Shown piece after piece: positions 1-7,409 of a DNA stretch of 15,410 nucleotides. Position 1 is the stretch's first letter. Every line of letters starts with the position of its first letter. Both the position numbers and the translations under genes were made by a program. The notes under the pieces were generated by a model. That model did no database searches, had not been told where the DNA came from, and saw only the letters and a list, made by a program, of their open reading frames with translations. This stretch comes from Candidatus Methanomethylicia archaeon. GTDB lineage: Archaea; Thermoproteota; Methanomethylicia; Methanomethylicales; Methanomethylicaceae. The stretch covers positions 1 to 15,410 of the forward strand of contig JANHAI010000007.1 in NCBI GenBank assembly GCA_024464205.1, given 5' to 3'.

Positions 1-195
1 CCTGGCGAATACATGGTACAGTATTACAGCACGGACAGAGCTGGAAACACTGAGGCTACACGATCAATAATGGTAAGGCTGGTAAGCCACGAAGGGGGCA
101 TCTTCGAGGGATCATTCATCATACTTTTGGGCATAATCATCTTCGCAATCATAATGCTGCTGATCGTTGTCCTAGCAATGAGAAGGAAGGGGTAG
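1..195 (+). CDS. C-terminal fragment of a membrane-anchored surface protein (5' end outside window)
   Basis: The reading frame is open from base 1 and ends at TAG 193-195, so only the last 64 residues are visible. They begin PGEYMVQYYSTDRAGNTE, a motif typical of the last strand of Ig-like or OmpL47-type beta-sandwich domains in secreted proteins. A linker follows, then one hydrophobic segment of about 22 residues (roughly residues 39-60) and a positively charged RRKG end. This is the layout of an extracellular protein held by a single C-terminal membrane anchor with a short cytoplasmic tail. It is the only plus-strand gene and converges on the tRNA. A run of five T at 207-211 could help end its transcript. 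The full domain composition and function cannot be judged from this piece. Confidence 0.75.
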   Translation, partial: PGEYMVQYYSTDRAGNTEATRSIMVRLVSHEGGIFEGSFIILLGIIIFAIIMLLIVVLAMRRKG

Positions 196-327
196 CTAGA
201 TACCCATTTTTCTCATTGTAAAAACCAAGTTTGGTCGTGTCGGACCTCAGCGTCCAATGGATTGATGAGTGCGATAGTTCAGGCAGGCCCGATATAGAAT
301 TGTCCAGAATTGCCCTTCGTTTGTCGG

Positions 328-405
328 TGGCGGGTTCGGGGGGATTCGAACCCCCGACCTACGACTTAGGAGGCCGCCGCGCTGTCCAGTCTGCGCCACG
401 AACCC
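328..405 (-). tRNA. tRNA-Arg (anticodon CCT), CCA encoded
   Basis: The minus strand folds into a full cloverleaf. The acceptor is GGGTTCG (405-399) with CGAACCC (338-332). The D stem is GCGC/GCGC with GG in its loop. The anticodon stem GCGGC/GTCGT contains two G-T pairs, with loop CTCCTAA. The variable region is 5 nt, and the T arm is GGGGG-TTCGAAT-CCCCC. Anticodon CCT lies at 370-368 with T33 in front, so it reads AGG. The discriminator is G (331), and CCA is encoded at 330-328. There is no intron. AGG is used heavily in the neighbouring genes (4 of the 8 Arg codons in L39e). Confidence 0.96.
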
Positions 406-430
406 ATCAACAGAGCTGATAGCCTGTGTA

Positions 431-443
431 TTATTTATATTTT
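431..443 (-). promoter_or_regulatory. TATA box for tRNA-Arg
   Basis: The minus strand reads AAAATATAAATAA here, centred about 32 nt before the tRNA 5' end. That suits an archaeal start site about 25 nt downstream with a short 5' leader. The box overlaps the TAA stop of the upstream DUF434 gene (435-437). Confidence 0.6.
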
Positions 444-1079
444 TGTCGGGGTTAGCCCAAGGTGCCTTATTATAATGTGCCCAGCGAGGTCGAAGACGCG
501 GCTTGCCTTCTCTATCATCACTGAGTCGCTGGTGGCGAGTATCTCGCCACTGTTGAGGGCTTCGGAATCAGCTTTGCCAGATGTCCTGGCCGCGATCTGG
601 ATCCGAGTTGCCCCGAAGGCTTTGACCGTCTTGCTGGCGAGCTCGCCGCTCCTGCTCACCTGCTTGTCGTAGATGAATGTGACGCGGGAGGGCGTCAGCT
701 GCTCCAGGGCACGTATTATCGGGTCTAGGCACGCTGAGAGCCTGGTTGGAGAGAGCGATCTTTTTCGAGCGGAGATGTCCCGAACGAAGCCATCGTCACA
801 AAGGTATATTGGCCTGCCCTCGATCGCGGAGCTCAGTGTCAGGAGGACGTTGTAGCCGTCAATTGTAAGCGGGTTGCCATGCACGCATTCCGGGCTAACT
901 GCCTTGCAGAGGTGGGTTTTCGATGCTTGCGGAGGGTAGACGCACCTGTAGAGGAGGAGCCGCTGGCTCTTGTTGAGTACGTGTTTGTCACCGACGAACC
1001 TGACAACCGATGGGCGGGCGTACCCTCTTTCGAGGAGGTAACGGGCTTCTTCGATGGCTTCCCTGCTCAGGGGGAGCAT
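435..1079 (-). CDS. DUF434-type uncharacterised archaeal protein, possible PIN/NYN-like nuclease
   Basis: This 214-residue protein resembles the archaeal DUF434/DUF5616 family (COG2454 type), whose function is not established. Residues 1-57 form a basic, helical N-terminal part. C58 and C65 precede a conserved-looking core. In that core TIDGYNVLL (72-80) resembles the first strand of NYN/PIN-fold ribonucleases. Further acidic residues follow: D95-D96, D101, D138, D171 in GKADSEAL, and D185 in LATSDSVMI. The spacing recalls the acidic metal site of PIN-like nucleases, but this is inference by eye. The ATG (1079-1077) lies 13 nt inside the end of leuS, with GAGGG six bases before it, so translation is probably coupled to leuS. 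No signal peptide or membrane segment is seen. The gene is very likely real; the nuclease role is a hypothesis. Confidence 0.85.
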   Translation of the reverse strand: MLPLSREAIEEARYLLERGYARPSVVRFVGDKHVLNKSQRLLLYRCVYPPQASKTHLCKAVSPECVHGNPLTIDGYNVLLTLSSAIEGRPIYLCDDGFVRDISARKRSLSPTRLSACLDPIIRALEQLTPSRVTFIYDKQVSRSGELASKTVKAFGATRIQIAARTSGKADSEALNSGEILATSDSVMIEKASRVFDLAGHIIIRHLGLTPTKI

Positions 1080-3973
1080 TGCTGACCCTCGACATAGATG
1101 GCTGGCCTGAGGGGCATCGCCTGGCCGGATTTCCTCTTGGGGTCATAAGGTGGCGCCTCTCCAGGGTAGATTTCCACCCTGCACCTGAATGCCTTCGAGA
1201 GGAACTGGGCAGCCTCATTCAGTGTTTTGAGCTCGTCCAAGCCCTTAGTTGCCAGGATCCGGCGCCTCTCCTCCTTCTGCATCGTCACAGCGCACTGTGA
1301 GACCGAGCTAATGAACTTTGCAGCCTCGGCCCCGTGGTTCCTTATTGCGGCGTCCTTCATAGTCTCCCTTATGAGCTGCTTTGGATCCGTTCCCCCCTCG
1401 AGGAGCTGTATCACCTTCAGGTACGCATCCCATTTCCATGGCGGGGCAGTGTAGTAGATGATCCTCTCGGGGGCGATGGAAGTGACCTTCAGTATCTCCG
1501 CAGTGTCTGAGAGGACGCCCTTCACCAGCCCCTCGGCGACCTCGGCGCCGTCGTCCAAGAGCGCGGGGTCTGGTGCGGGATAAGGCGAGGTTGAGACGAA
1601 GCCACGCTCACCAAACCTCTCCCAAAGCTCCTCGCAGATGTGCGGTGCGAATGGCGCCATCATCCTGATCATGTGGAGTATTACGTGCCTTACGACGCTG
1701 CGGACCCTCGGGTCCCCGCAGCAATCAGCCCTGCGACGCACGTACCAGCCCAAGTCCTGCTGGAGGGTGAAGAAGATTGCCTGGATCGCTTCCCTGACCC
1801 TCAGGCTATCCATTGCGCAAGACGCCTGCCCTATAACGCGCTGGAGCCTCGAGAGGAGCCACCGATCGAGAGGATCCAGTCCCCCTGACGGGAGGGGAGG
1901 GGCGTCAGCGTATGTGATAGCAAGCGCATAGAACTCCTGGAGCTTGGATCTTATACTCTTGGCGAGCGAGTCGCTAAAGTCCGCGTCCTGGAGGAGCTCT
2001 GAGGCAGATAGTATCGACACCCTCAACGTATCAGCCCCGTAGATCCTTATCGCCTTCCTGAGCGGTATTATGTTGCCGAGCGATTTCGACATCTTCTTCC
2101 CGTCCATCAAGACGCTCCCATTGACGGCTATCTGCCTAGGCCAGAACTCCTTAGGGAAGACTGCCAGGTGGTTGAATATGAAGAATGTCAGGTGGTTGGG
2201 CACGAGGTCCCTCCCGGAATGGCGGCTGTCAAGCGGGTAGAAGTACGTGAACTCCTTCCTCATAGATTCCGCAGCTTCGCGCGCTCCACCGAATGAGGCC
2301 GGGTCGCCCTCGCCCAAGAAGACGTAGTCGAAGAACACGTGGGTGAGCTGCGACGCGTCTATCCTGCTCTCGTGAATGACCCTTGCGATGGTGTAATAAG
2401 CCATGTAGATCGTGGAGTCCGAGAGGCTCTCGATTATCCACTCTGGGTCCCACGGCAGCCTTGTCCCGAGGCCGGATCTCCTGGCGCATGCCTTTTCCTT
2501 CAGCCACTCGACGACATTAATGAACTCGCACCTAAGGTCCTCTGGGAGGAGCGACATCTCCTTGAGGTGGGTTCTCACGAGGTCCTTCCAGCCTTCGTCT
2601 CCATAGTTTATGAACCACTGGTCGCCCAAGAGGTTCACGGAGACCTCGCTCCCACACCTGCAGTAGATAGGGCCGTTCAGGACCTCGTAGAACGGGAATG
2701 CCTTCTTCGCTGCAATGAGATCCCTCTTGACCTCCTCCTTAGCGACGCTCACGGGCATCCCAGCGTACCTGCCGCTCCCGGGCAGCATCTTGGCGGTGTG
2801 GAACTCCTTCTGGTAAAGCTCCTTAGTGGCCTCCTCTGCCCTTGGGTCCATCTGGTCTCTGATCCCCATTCTTGAGATTACGTCCTGGGCAGGGACGCTT
2901 GAATAACCCTCGACGCTCACGACGGGTATAGGCTCGATCCCCTTCACCTCTTCCTCGCCAATTCCGTAGGCTGAGAGGTGTGCTGGGGACGACTTCAGAT
3001 CCCGGAGAGCGAGGAGGTCATATGGGGCATGCGCCGGAACGGACATTACGACGCCTGTTGCGTTCTTCGGGTCGACGAACGGAGCAGGCAGGATCGGCAC
3101 CATCTTCCCGTTTGCGGGGTTCTCAGCGCGCTTCCCTATGAGAGACGAGCCACTTACCTGCCTTATCTCGACAAGCCCCTTCATCTGACCCTTCATCTTC
3201 GAGGCGGCCTCCTTGCTCACTATCATCCTCTCCTCGCCTACCGAGACCTCGACATAGTCAGCCTCAGGGTTGAGCCAGATGTTCGTTACCCCGAAGACCG
3301 TCTCTGGCCTGAGCGTCGCGCACGGCAGGGACGCGCCGTCCAGTGTGAATTTTATCGCAGTGAATTCGCCGACCTCGGGCTCCATGTCGCCCTTTGTGTC
3401 GTGCTGCCCCACGGGGTTCCCGCAGGAAGGGCACCACCCTATAGGGTGCGCCCCCCTCGTGATGTAGTTTCTCAACTTGAGGCGGTGGAACTGCCACTCG
3501 ATGAACTTGCTGTAGTGCGGGTCTATTGTCGTGAATTCGCGCCTCCAGTCGATCGAGAAGCCCATCTCCTGCATGCCGAGCTTTATATCCTCATGGAAGT
3601 ATCTCGCGATATTAACCGGATCGTCAAAAGTCTTCAGGACCTCCTCAGGAACCCCATAGAGCCCCCTGAAGATCTCCAAGAGCTCCTTGTCGCCCGCGAT
3701 TACGCGCTTCGACATGGCGAGGATCGGGGTCCCGGTGTAGTGGAAGGCCATCGGGAGAAGGACGTTCATGCCTTTCATCCGCATGTATCTGGCGTGCACG
3801 TCTGCAAGCGCGTAAGTCCGCGCATGCCCGATATGCTGTGGCGAGTTGGGGTATGGGTACGCGACCGTGAGGTAATACTTTGGCCTGGCGGGTTCCGGAT
3901 CCGCTTCGAAGACCTTGGATTCCGCCCACCTCTTCTGCCACTTCTCCTCAATTGTCCTGAATTCGAGAGACAT
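1067..3973 (-). CDS. leuS: Leucyl-tRNA synthetase (archaeal type)
   Basis: This class I synthetase charges tRNA-Leu in the cytoplasm. From ATG 3973 it has 968 residues, normal for archaeal/eukaryal LeuRS. HIGH is at 47-50 and KMSKS at 627-631. The CP1 editing domain has the threonine-rich LRPETVFGVTNIW segment and the VMSVPAHAPYD loop with its conserved aspartate. SLSDSTIYMAYY and the C-terminal QAMPLRPAIYVE also match archaeal LeuRS closely. CPSC (181-184) and CRC (about 436-438) may bind zinc. The frame is open to a TTG at 4018 overlapping the alaS stop, but homology begins at MSLEFRTIEEKWQKRW. The bases 3989-3979 before that ATG match the SD consensus at 9 of 11 positions, so I chose 3973. 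It lies 41 nt after alaS and overlaps the DUF434 gene by 13 nt, suggesting one transcript. Confidence 0.97.
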   Translation of the reverse strand: MSLEFRTIEEKWQKRWAESKVFEADPEPARPKYYLTVAYPYPNSPQHIGHARTYALADVHARYMRMKGMNVLLPMAFHYTGTPILAMSKRVIAGDKELLEIFRGLYGVPEEVLKTFDDPVNIARYFHEDIKLGMQEMGFSIDWRREFTTIDPHYSKFIEWQFHRLKLRNYITRGAHPIGWCPSCGNPVGQHDTKGDMEPEVGEFTAIKFTLDGASLPCATLRPETVFGVTNIWLNPEADYVEVSVGEERMIVSKEAASKMKGQMKGLVEIRQVSGSSLIGKRAENPANGKMVPILPAPFVDPKNATGVVMSVPAHAPYDLLALRDLKSSPAHLSAYGIGEEEVKGIEPIPVVSVEGYSSVPAQDVISRMGIRDQMDPRAEEATKELYQKEFHTAKMLPGSGRYAGMPVSVAKEEVKRDLIAAKKAFPFYEVLNGPIYCRCGSEVSVNLLGDQWFINYGDEGWKDLVRTHLKEMSLLPEDLRCEFINVVEWLKEKACARRSGLGTRLPWDPEWIIESLSDSTIYMAYYTIARVIHESRIDASQLTHVFFDYVFLGEGDPASFGGAREAAESMRKEFTYFYPLDSRHSGRDLVPNHLTFFIFNHLAVFPKEFWPRQIAVNGSVLMDGKKMSKSLGNIIPLRKAIRIYGADTLRVSILSASELLQDADFSDSLAKSIRSKLQEFYALAITYADAPPLPSGGLDPLDRWLLSRLQRVIGQASCAMDSLRVREAIQAIFFTLQQDLGWYVRRRADCCGDPRVRSVVRHVILHMIRMMAPFAPHICEELWERFGERGFVSTSPYPAPDPALLDDGAEVAEGLVKGVLSDTAEILKVTSIAPERIIYYTAPPWKWDAYLKVIQLLEGGTDPKQLIRETMKDAAIRNHGAEAAKFISSVSQCAVTMQKEERRRILATKGLDELKTLNEAAQFLSKAFRCRVEIYPGEAPPYDPKRKSGQAMPLRPAIYVEGQQCSP

Positions 3974-3978
3974 CTTTT

Positions 3979-3989
3979 GGATTACCACC
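3979..3989 (-). promoter_or_regulatory. Shine-Dalgarno site fixing the leuS start
   Basis: The minus strand reads GGTGGTAATCC, 9 of 11 identical to GGAGGTGATCC, the complement of the usual archaeal 16S 3' end. It ends five bases before ATG 3973. The TTG at 4018, which extends the same frame, has only a weak purine run before it. Confidence 0.65.
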
Positions 3990-4014
3990 GGACTGTTTAT
4001 TCTACAAGCGATCT

Positions 4015-6771
4015 TCAATAAAGCTTTTCCAACATCCCCTTCACCAAGAGGGCTGCTTCGCTGAGGCGTGGCTCGCCCTCTGCCGGGATGCGCCCCTGGC
4101 CGATGTCTGGCTTACCTCCTCCCTTCCCTCCAACCGACGATGCTGCCGTTGCCAACGCTTTCCCAGCGTTAAAGCCGCGGTTGACCGCCCACTCCCCTGC
4201 CATGAGGAGAACGCTGTTGTCTGCCTTGGAGTAGAGCATGACAGCCATCTCTGGGTGACTCGAGACGCCGCAGGAGGCGATAGCTATGAGGTCCGCTGAG
4301 TTCAGGCTCTCGAAAGCCCTGAAAGCGAACCTCACTTTGCCGACCGGTTCTGATGCCGCGACGAGGATCGGCACGATCTCGGCAGCCATGGACCTCCTCA
4401 GGCGCTCGATGTCCTTCTTGCTGCTGCTGATCTCGCAGACGGCCTTTTCAGATGCCTTGACGACCCTCTCGATCGGGGAGCTCAGGTTCTCGGCGACTGC
4501 CAGGAGCGCAGACTCCATATCCTGGACTGCCCTCACCGCAGCCTGCCCTGAGGCGAACTCGAGCCTTTCGACGCCGTCCTGGATCCTCTCGGATCTGAGG
4601 ATCTTGATCATACCTATCTCGCCTGTGTTCTCGCAGTGTATCCCGCCGCAAGCCTCCACATCCCACCCCTCGACCTCAACGACCCTGATAGTGGGGCCAT
4701 ACACAACGCCTCCTTGGTACAGCCTGAGCCCGAAGGACTGCTCAGCGCGGTTCCGGTCCTCGAAATACGCCTTGATCGGCCTGCATTCCTCGACTGTCCT
4801 GTTTGCGATGAGCTCGATCTCCTTCAGCTGGTCGCGAGAGATCTTCTCGAAGTGAGAGATGTCAAGACGGCTCCTGTCGACGTCCTTCTGTGCCCCTTCC
4901 TGCCAGACGTGCCCCCCAAGGACGGCCCTTGCAGCGCCGAGCAGTATGTGGGTGGAGGAGTGGTGCCTGGCGAGGCTCATGCGGCGTTCCCAATCTACCT
5001 TGCACTCCACCTCGTCCCCCGCCCTGAAACATGCCTCACCGCTCGTGAAGTGGACAACTACTCCCCTCGACCGCTGGGCGTCAATGACTTGCGCGGTTTT
5101 CCCCCCAGACGAGATAGTGCCCCTGTCGCTGAGCTGGCCTCCCCCCTCAGGGTAGAAGATCGTCCTGTCGAGGACCACCCTCCTGTCGTCGGCGTAGAGG
5201 ACTCTTGCGCTTAGAGATCTCAGCTTCGGCTTTGAGTAATATACGGCCTCAGTCGCCTGGACCTGCGGGATCCCCTCAAGGATATCCCTCTCCTCAGACT
5301 TCTTGGCTCCGCCATCGGCTGATCCTGAGTGGCGATCCGCAACTATCGTGTCGAAAGTGTCGGGTATCTCTACCTTCACCCCCTGCGCCTCAGAGACCTC
5401 CTTTACGACCTCAGGGGGCAGCCCATTTGAATCGTACAGCTCTATGAGCTTTTCCAGCGGCATCACCCCGGACTTTGCGATGCCTTCCGACCTTACGATC
5501 CTCCCGATGAGGCTCTTCCCGAGCTCCACTGTCTTCTCGTACCTGCCAACCTCGAGGTCCGCTACCCTCATGACGTAATCGACGTTGCTTGCAAGGTCTG
5601 GGAACTGGCTCCTCCAATAGTCGATCTGCATCTTGAGGAGCTCCGAGAGGGGCACTTTGATCTTGAGCGAATCCATCTGCCTCTTTGTGCGCCTTATCAT
5701 CAGCCTTGCGAGGTAACCCGCCTGGACGTTCGACGGGACGATGCCGTCGCTGAGCATGAAGACGAGGGCTTTGGTGTGGTCGAGTACCGCGGTCAACGCC
5801 TCGATGGGGGACATTGCCCGCTCGAGCTCGCCCACGTCCATGCCCAACCTCCTCGCCAGGACGGATCTAGCCTCCCTGAGGGAGCCTGCATCCACCACAT
5901 TCATGAGTCCTGCATATCTTGTCGCCTCAGCCATCGCGGCTGGATCTGGCTCTTCGACACCCGCAATCTCCATGAAACCCCTCATGAGTGAGCCGTAGAC
6001 CGCCTCGAACGCAGTTGGGGTTCCCTGCGATACCCAGGTGAACCGCTCCAGCCCGTAGCCGGTGTCGACTATCCTGATCGGCAGCTCGCGGTAATTATCC
6101 CCGACTCTCTTATACTGCATGAAGACGAGGGTAGAGAGCTCGATCCCGCGCACCATCCCCTCGAGGTCCGGACCTGCATCGCCGCCGCCCTCCCACCAGT
6201 GTTCGATATAGGTGATCTCCTCACCCTTTATGCCGAGGTCCTTCGTGAGCAGCTCGTGGTGGTACCTGACGGTGTCTTCCTTCCAGTAAACCTCCTTTTC
6301 CTTGGACGAGAATGCGTGGTGGGCCATCATCTCGAATATGGTCATGTGCCTGCCCCCGGTTTTCCCGACGTTGTCCAGATCGTTCATCCTTATGCATGGC
6401 TGCGAGATGGTCAGCGGGTTAAAGGGGGGCGGCACATCGCCGCTCGTTACGTGCGGCTGGAAGCATGCTATCGAGGCGATCGTTAGGAATATGTCGTCCC
6501 TCCAGCGGGCGACCACGGGGTATCGCCTCACCCTTGTGTGGTTGTTCCGCTCGAAGAACGAAAGGAACGCCTCCCTCATCTCAGCCACGGTGAACTTGCG
6601 TTTAGTGGGCGGATCGCCTATGAACGAGTATGGGACGCAAGGGGAATCCCCGCAGAGAGCTGCGTCTGGATCGAGCGTCCAGAAATGCCTGCCGCAGTGA
6701 CTGCACTCCTTCCTGATGAAGCCGTTCTCTAGGAAAAAGCGCAAACGGTATGCTTCAGGATCTGCGATCAT
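4015..6771 (-). CDS. alaS: Alanyl-tRNA synthetase (archaeal type)
   Basis: This class II synthetase attaches alanine to tRNA-Ala and edits mischarged Ser/Gly. It has 918 residues from ATG 6771. The N-terminus carries the archaeal/eukaryal zinc element with C23, C26, C40 and C45. The aminoacylation core has RRYPVVARWRDD, TIFEMMAHHAF and VDTGYGLERFTW. The editing domain shows HHSSTH around residue 603 and ACGGIH around 705, the zinc-binding H-x3-H and C-x3-H of the family. The protein ends in a DHHA1-type glycine-rich segment (VGGKGGGKPDIGQG). The frame extends to an ATG at 6855, but the extra 28 residues are not family-like. ATG 6771 follows GGTG with eight bases between. The stop TGA overlaps a TTG that is in frame with leuS. 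The gene lies 188 nt after L12, a linkage also known in Sulfolobus-type genomes. Confidence 0.97.
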   Translation of the reverse strand: MIADPEAYRLRFFLENGFIRKECSHCGRHFWTLDPDAALCGDSPCVPYSFIGDPPTKRKFTVAEMREAFLSFFERNNHTRVRRYPVVARWRDDIFLTIASIACFQPHVTSGDVPPPFNPLTISQPCIRMNDLDNVGKTGGRHMTIFEMMAHHAFSSKEKEVYWKEDTVRYHHELLTKDLGIKGEEITYIEHWWEGGGDAGPDLEGMVRGIELSTLVFMQYKRVGDNYRELPIRIVDTGYGLERFTWVSQGTPTAFEAVYGSLMRGFMEIAGVEEPDPAAMAEATRYAGLMNVVDAGSLREARSVLARRLGMDVGELERAMSPIEALTAVLDHTKALVFMLSDGIVPSNVQAGYLARLMIRRTKRQMDSLKIKVPLSELLKMQIDYWRSQFPDLASNVDYVMRVADLEVGRYEKTVELGKSLIGRIVRSEGIAKSGVMPLEKLIELYDSNGLPPEVVKEVSEAQGVKVEIPDTFDTIVADRHSGSADGGAKKSEERDILEGIPQVQATEAVYYSKPKLRSLSARVLYADDRRVVLDRTIFYPEGGGQLSDRGTISSGGKTAQVIDAQRSRGVVVHFTSGEACFRAGDEVECKVDWERRMSLARHHSSTHILLGAARAVLGGHVWQEGAQKDVDRSRLDISHFEKISRDQLKEIELIANRTVEECRPIKAYFEDRNRAEQSFGLRLYQGGVVYGPTIRVVEVEGWDVEACGGIHCENTGEIGMIKILRSERIQDGVERLEFASGQAAVRAVQDMESALLAVAENLSSPIERVVKASEKAVCEISSSKKDIERLRRSMAAEIVPILVAASEPVGKVRFAFRAFESLNSADLIAIASCGVSSHPEMAVMLYSKADNSVLLMAGEWAVNRGFNAGKALATAASSVGGKGGGKPDIGQGRIPAEGEPRLSEAALLVKGMLEKLY

Positions 6772-6818
6772 CAGATGAACACCAGCTGGACCAAGCTGAT
6801 AATTAGTGATCGGGGAAT

Positions 6819-6829
6819 AGTTTAAGATT
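6819..6829 (-). promoter_or_regulatory. Candidate TATA box for alaS
   Basis: The minus strand contains AATCTTAAACT. CTTAAA at 6826-6821 would place a start near 6797 and give a leader of about 25 nt with the GGTG site before ATG 6771. A second AT-rich candidate, TAATTTATTT, lies at 6903-6894. Which of the two is used cannot be told from sequence. Confidence 0.4.
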
Positions 6830-6910
6830 ATCGGAATTTTGGACACGCCACTCATTGGTTTGGCTAGAAAGATCGGACCGATTGCAATTATCGAAATAAA
6901 TTAGGAGCGT

Positions 6911-6939
6911 GTGCCCCATCCTGATCGGCGGGGCCGCAC
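6911..6939 (-). terminator. Imperfect stem-loop after L12, possible terminator
   Basis: On the minus strand GTGC-GG-CCC pairs with GGGCAC across a loop, with a 2-nt bulge. It begins about 20 nt after the L12 stop and is followed by the T-rich stretch TAATTTATTT at 6903-6894. Archaeal termination depends mainly on U tracts, so this is a weak call. Confidence 0.25.
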
Positions 6940-6959
6940 GTATCTAGGCTTCAACGGGC

Positions 6960-7280
6960 TCATCCGAATAGGGAGCCCAGTCCTTCTGCGGTTTCCTCAT
7001 CAGAGGCTACTTCCTTCTTCTCTTCCTTCTTCTCTTCCTTCTTAGCCTCTGCTGTGGCTTGAGCTGGAGCTGCCGCTGGAGCAGCTGCGACAGGGACCGC
7101 TGCTGCCTTGATGGCCTCGTCGATGTTGACTTCGCTCAGCGCCGCTACAAGAGCCTTGACCCTGGCTTCGTCGACTGCAACTCCTGCAGCAGAAAGGACT
7201 TTCTTAACATTGTCTTCGCTAATTGGTTGCTTCGCGTTGTGGAGAAGCATACCGGCATAGATATACTCGATCTTAATCAC
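6960..7280 (-). CDS. rpl12: Ribosomal stalk protein L12 (P1 family)
   Basis: L12 dimers bind P0/L10 and recruit translation GTPases to the large subunit. The protein is alpha-helical at the N-terminus ([20 protein letters not shown]), then has an Ala/Pro hinge (about 59-79), a Lys/Glu run, and the conserved acidic end [15 protein letters not shown] tail (residues 95-106). Archaeal relatives begin M-EYIYA. The only conventional in-frame start is GTG 7280, giving 106 residues with an extra MIK. That GTG lies inside a near-perfect SD, GGGGGTGAT (7284-7276). By the spacing seen at L10, SecE and L31e, initiation would fall on ATC 7271, exactly where relatives have Met. I list the GTG frame as the outer limit. 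The gene is preceded by its own TATA element and a structured 129-nt gap after L10. Confidence 0.95.
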   Translation of the reverse strand: MIKIEYIYAGMLLHNAKQPISEDNVKKVLSAAGVAVDEARVKALVAALSEVNIDEAIKAAAVPVAAAPAAAPAQATAEAKKEEKKEEKKEVASDEETAEGLGSLFG

Positions 7281-7284
7281 CCCC
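7274..7284 (-). promoter_or_regulatory. Near-perfect Shine-Dalgarno overlapping the nominal L12 GTG start
   Basis: GGGGGTGATTA matches GGAGGTGATCC at 8 of its first 9 positions, the strongest contiguous SD match I found here. It is followed by AG and then ATC (7271-7269). The SD and AG spacer are laid out exactly as at secE (GGTGAGTTAG-ATG). The GTG at 7280-7278 is part of the SD and would be paired to 16S rRNA. Confidence 0.65.
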
Positions 7285-7316
7285 GACCAAGCGAGAAGTT
7301 ATCACAACATAATAGT

Positions 7317-7325
7317 ACTTAAATC
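7317..7325 (-). promoter_or_regulatory. rpl12: BRE/TATA element of the L12 promoter
   Basis: The minus strand reads CGAAGG followed by ATTTAAGTA. It resembles the secE promoter (purine-rich BRE, then TTTAA). A start about 25 nt downstream, near 7295, would give a leader of 10-25 nt containing the strong SD. L12 may thus be made from its own transcript in addition to any read-through from L10. Confidence 0.5.
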
Positions 7326-7337
7326 CTTCGCTCATGT

Positions 7338-7369
7338 GGGGCAGGAACGCCCCCTCTGTTTGCGGGGGC
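7338..7369 (-). other. Two overlapping, mutually exclusive GC stem-loops between L10 and L12
   Basis: In RNA order the minus strand holds GCCCCC (7369-7364), GGGGGC (7354-7349) and GCCCC (7342-7338). The middle segment can pair with the first (6 bp, 9-nt loop) or with the last (5 bp, 6-nt loop), but not both. No U tract follows directly, so a plain terminator is less likely than an attenuator, a processing site or a barrier before the L12 promoter. Confidence 0.4.
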
Positions 7370-7409
7370 TTTAACGGACGAAGTGTTTCCTGACCTCACC
7401 TTGAGCGCC

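Noticed and set aside
196-327. Gap between the surface-protein gene and the tRNA
   Set aside because: I looked for a small gene, a repeat or an attachment site beside the tRNA. The short plus-strand frame starting at 231 runs through the tRNA and is not coding. No direct copy of the tRNA 3' end occurs, so there is no sign of an integrated element.
2978-4021. A 347-codon open frame on the plus strand
   Set aside because: It is antisense to leuS, has no family-like composition, and leuS matches its family over the whole stretch. Long shadow frames are expected opposite GC-biased genes.
4636-5214. Plus-strand open frames within alaS (also 4286-4855)
   Set aside because: They are antisense shadows of the AlaRS editing domain, which is intact on the minus strand.
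6772-6959. Possible riboswitch or T-box-like leader before alaS
   Set aside because: T-boxes are bacterial and no specifier or T-box sequence is visible. I see only an imperfect stem-loop near L12, two TATA candidates and a GGTG site. CGATAAT occurs twice, but that is too short to interpret.
7010-7085. Short repeats of CTTCTTCTCTTC type
   Set aside because: This is the Lys/Glu-rich segment and Ala hinge of L12 written in codons. It is in frame and family-typical, not a DNA repeat.
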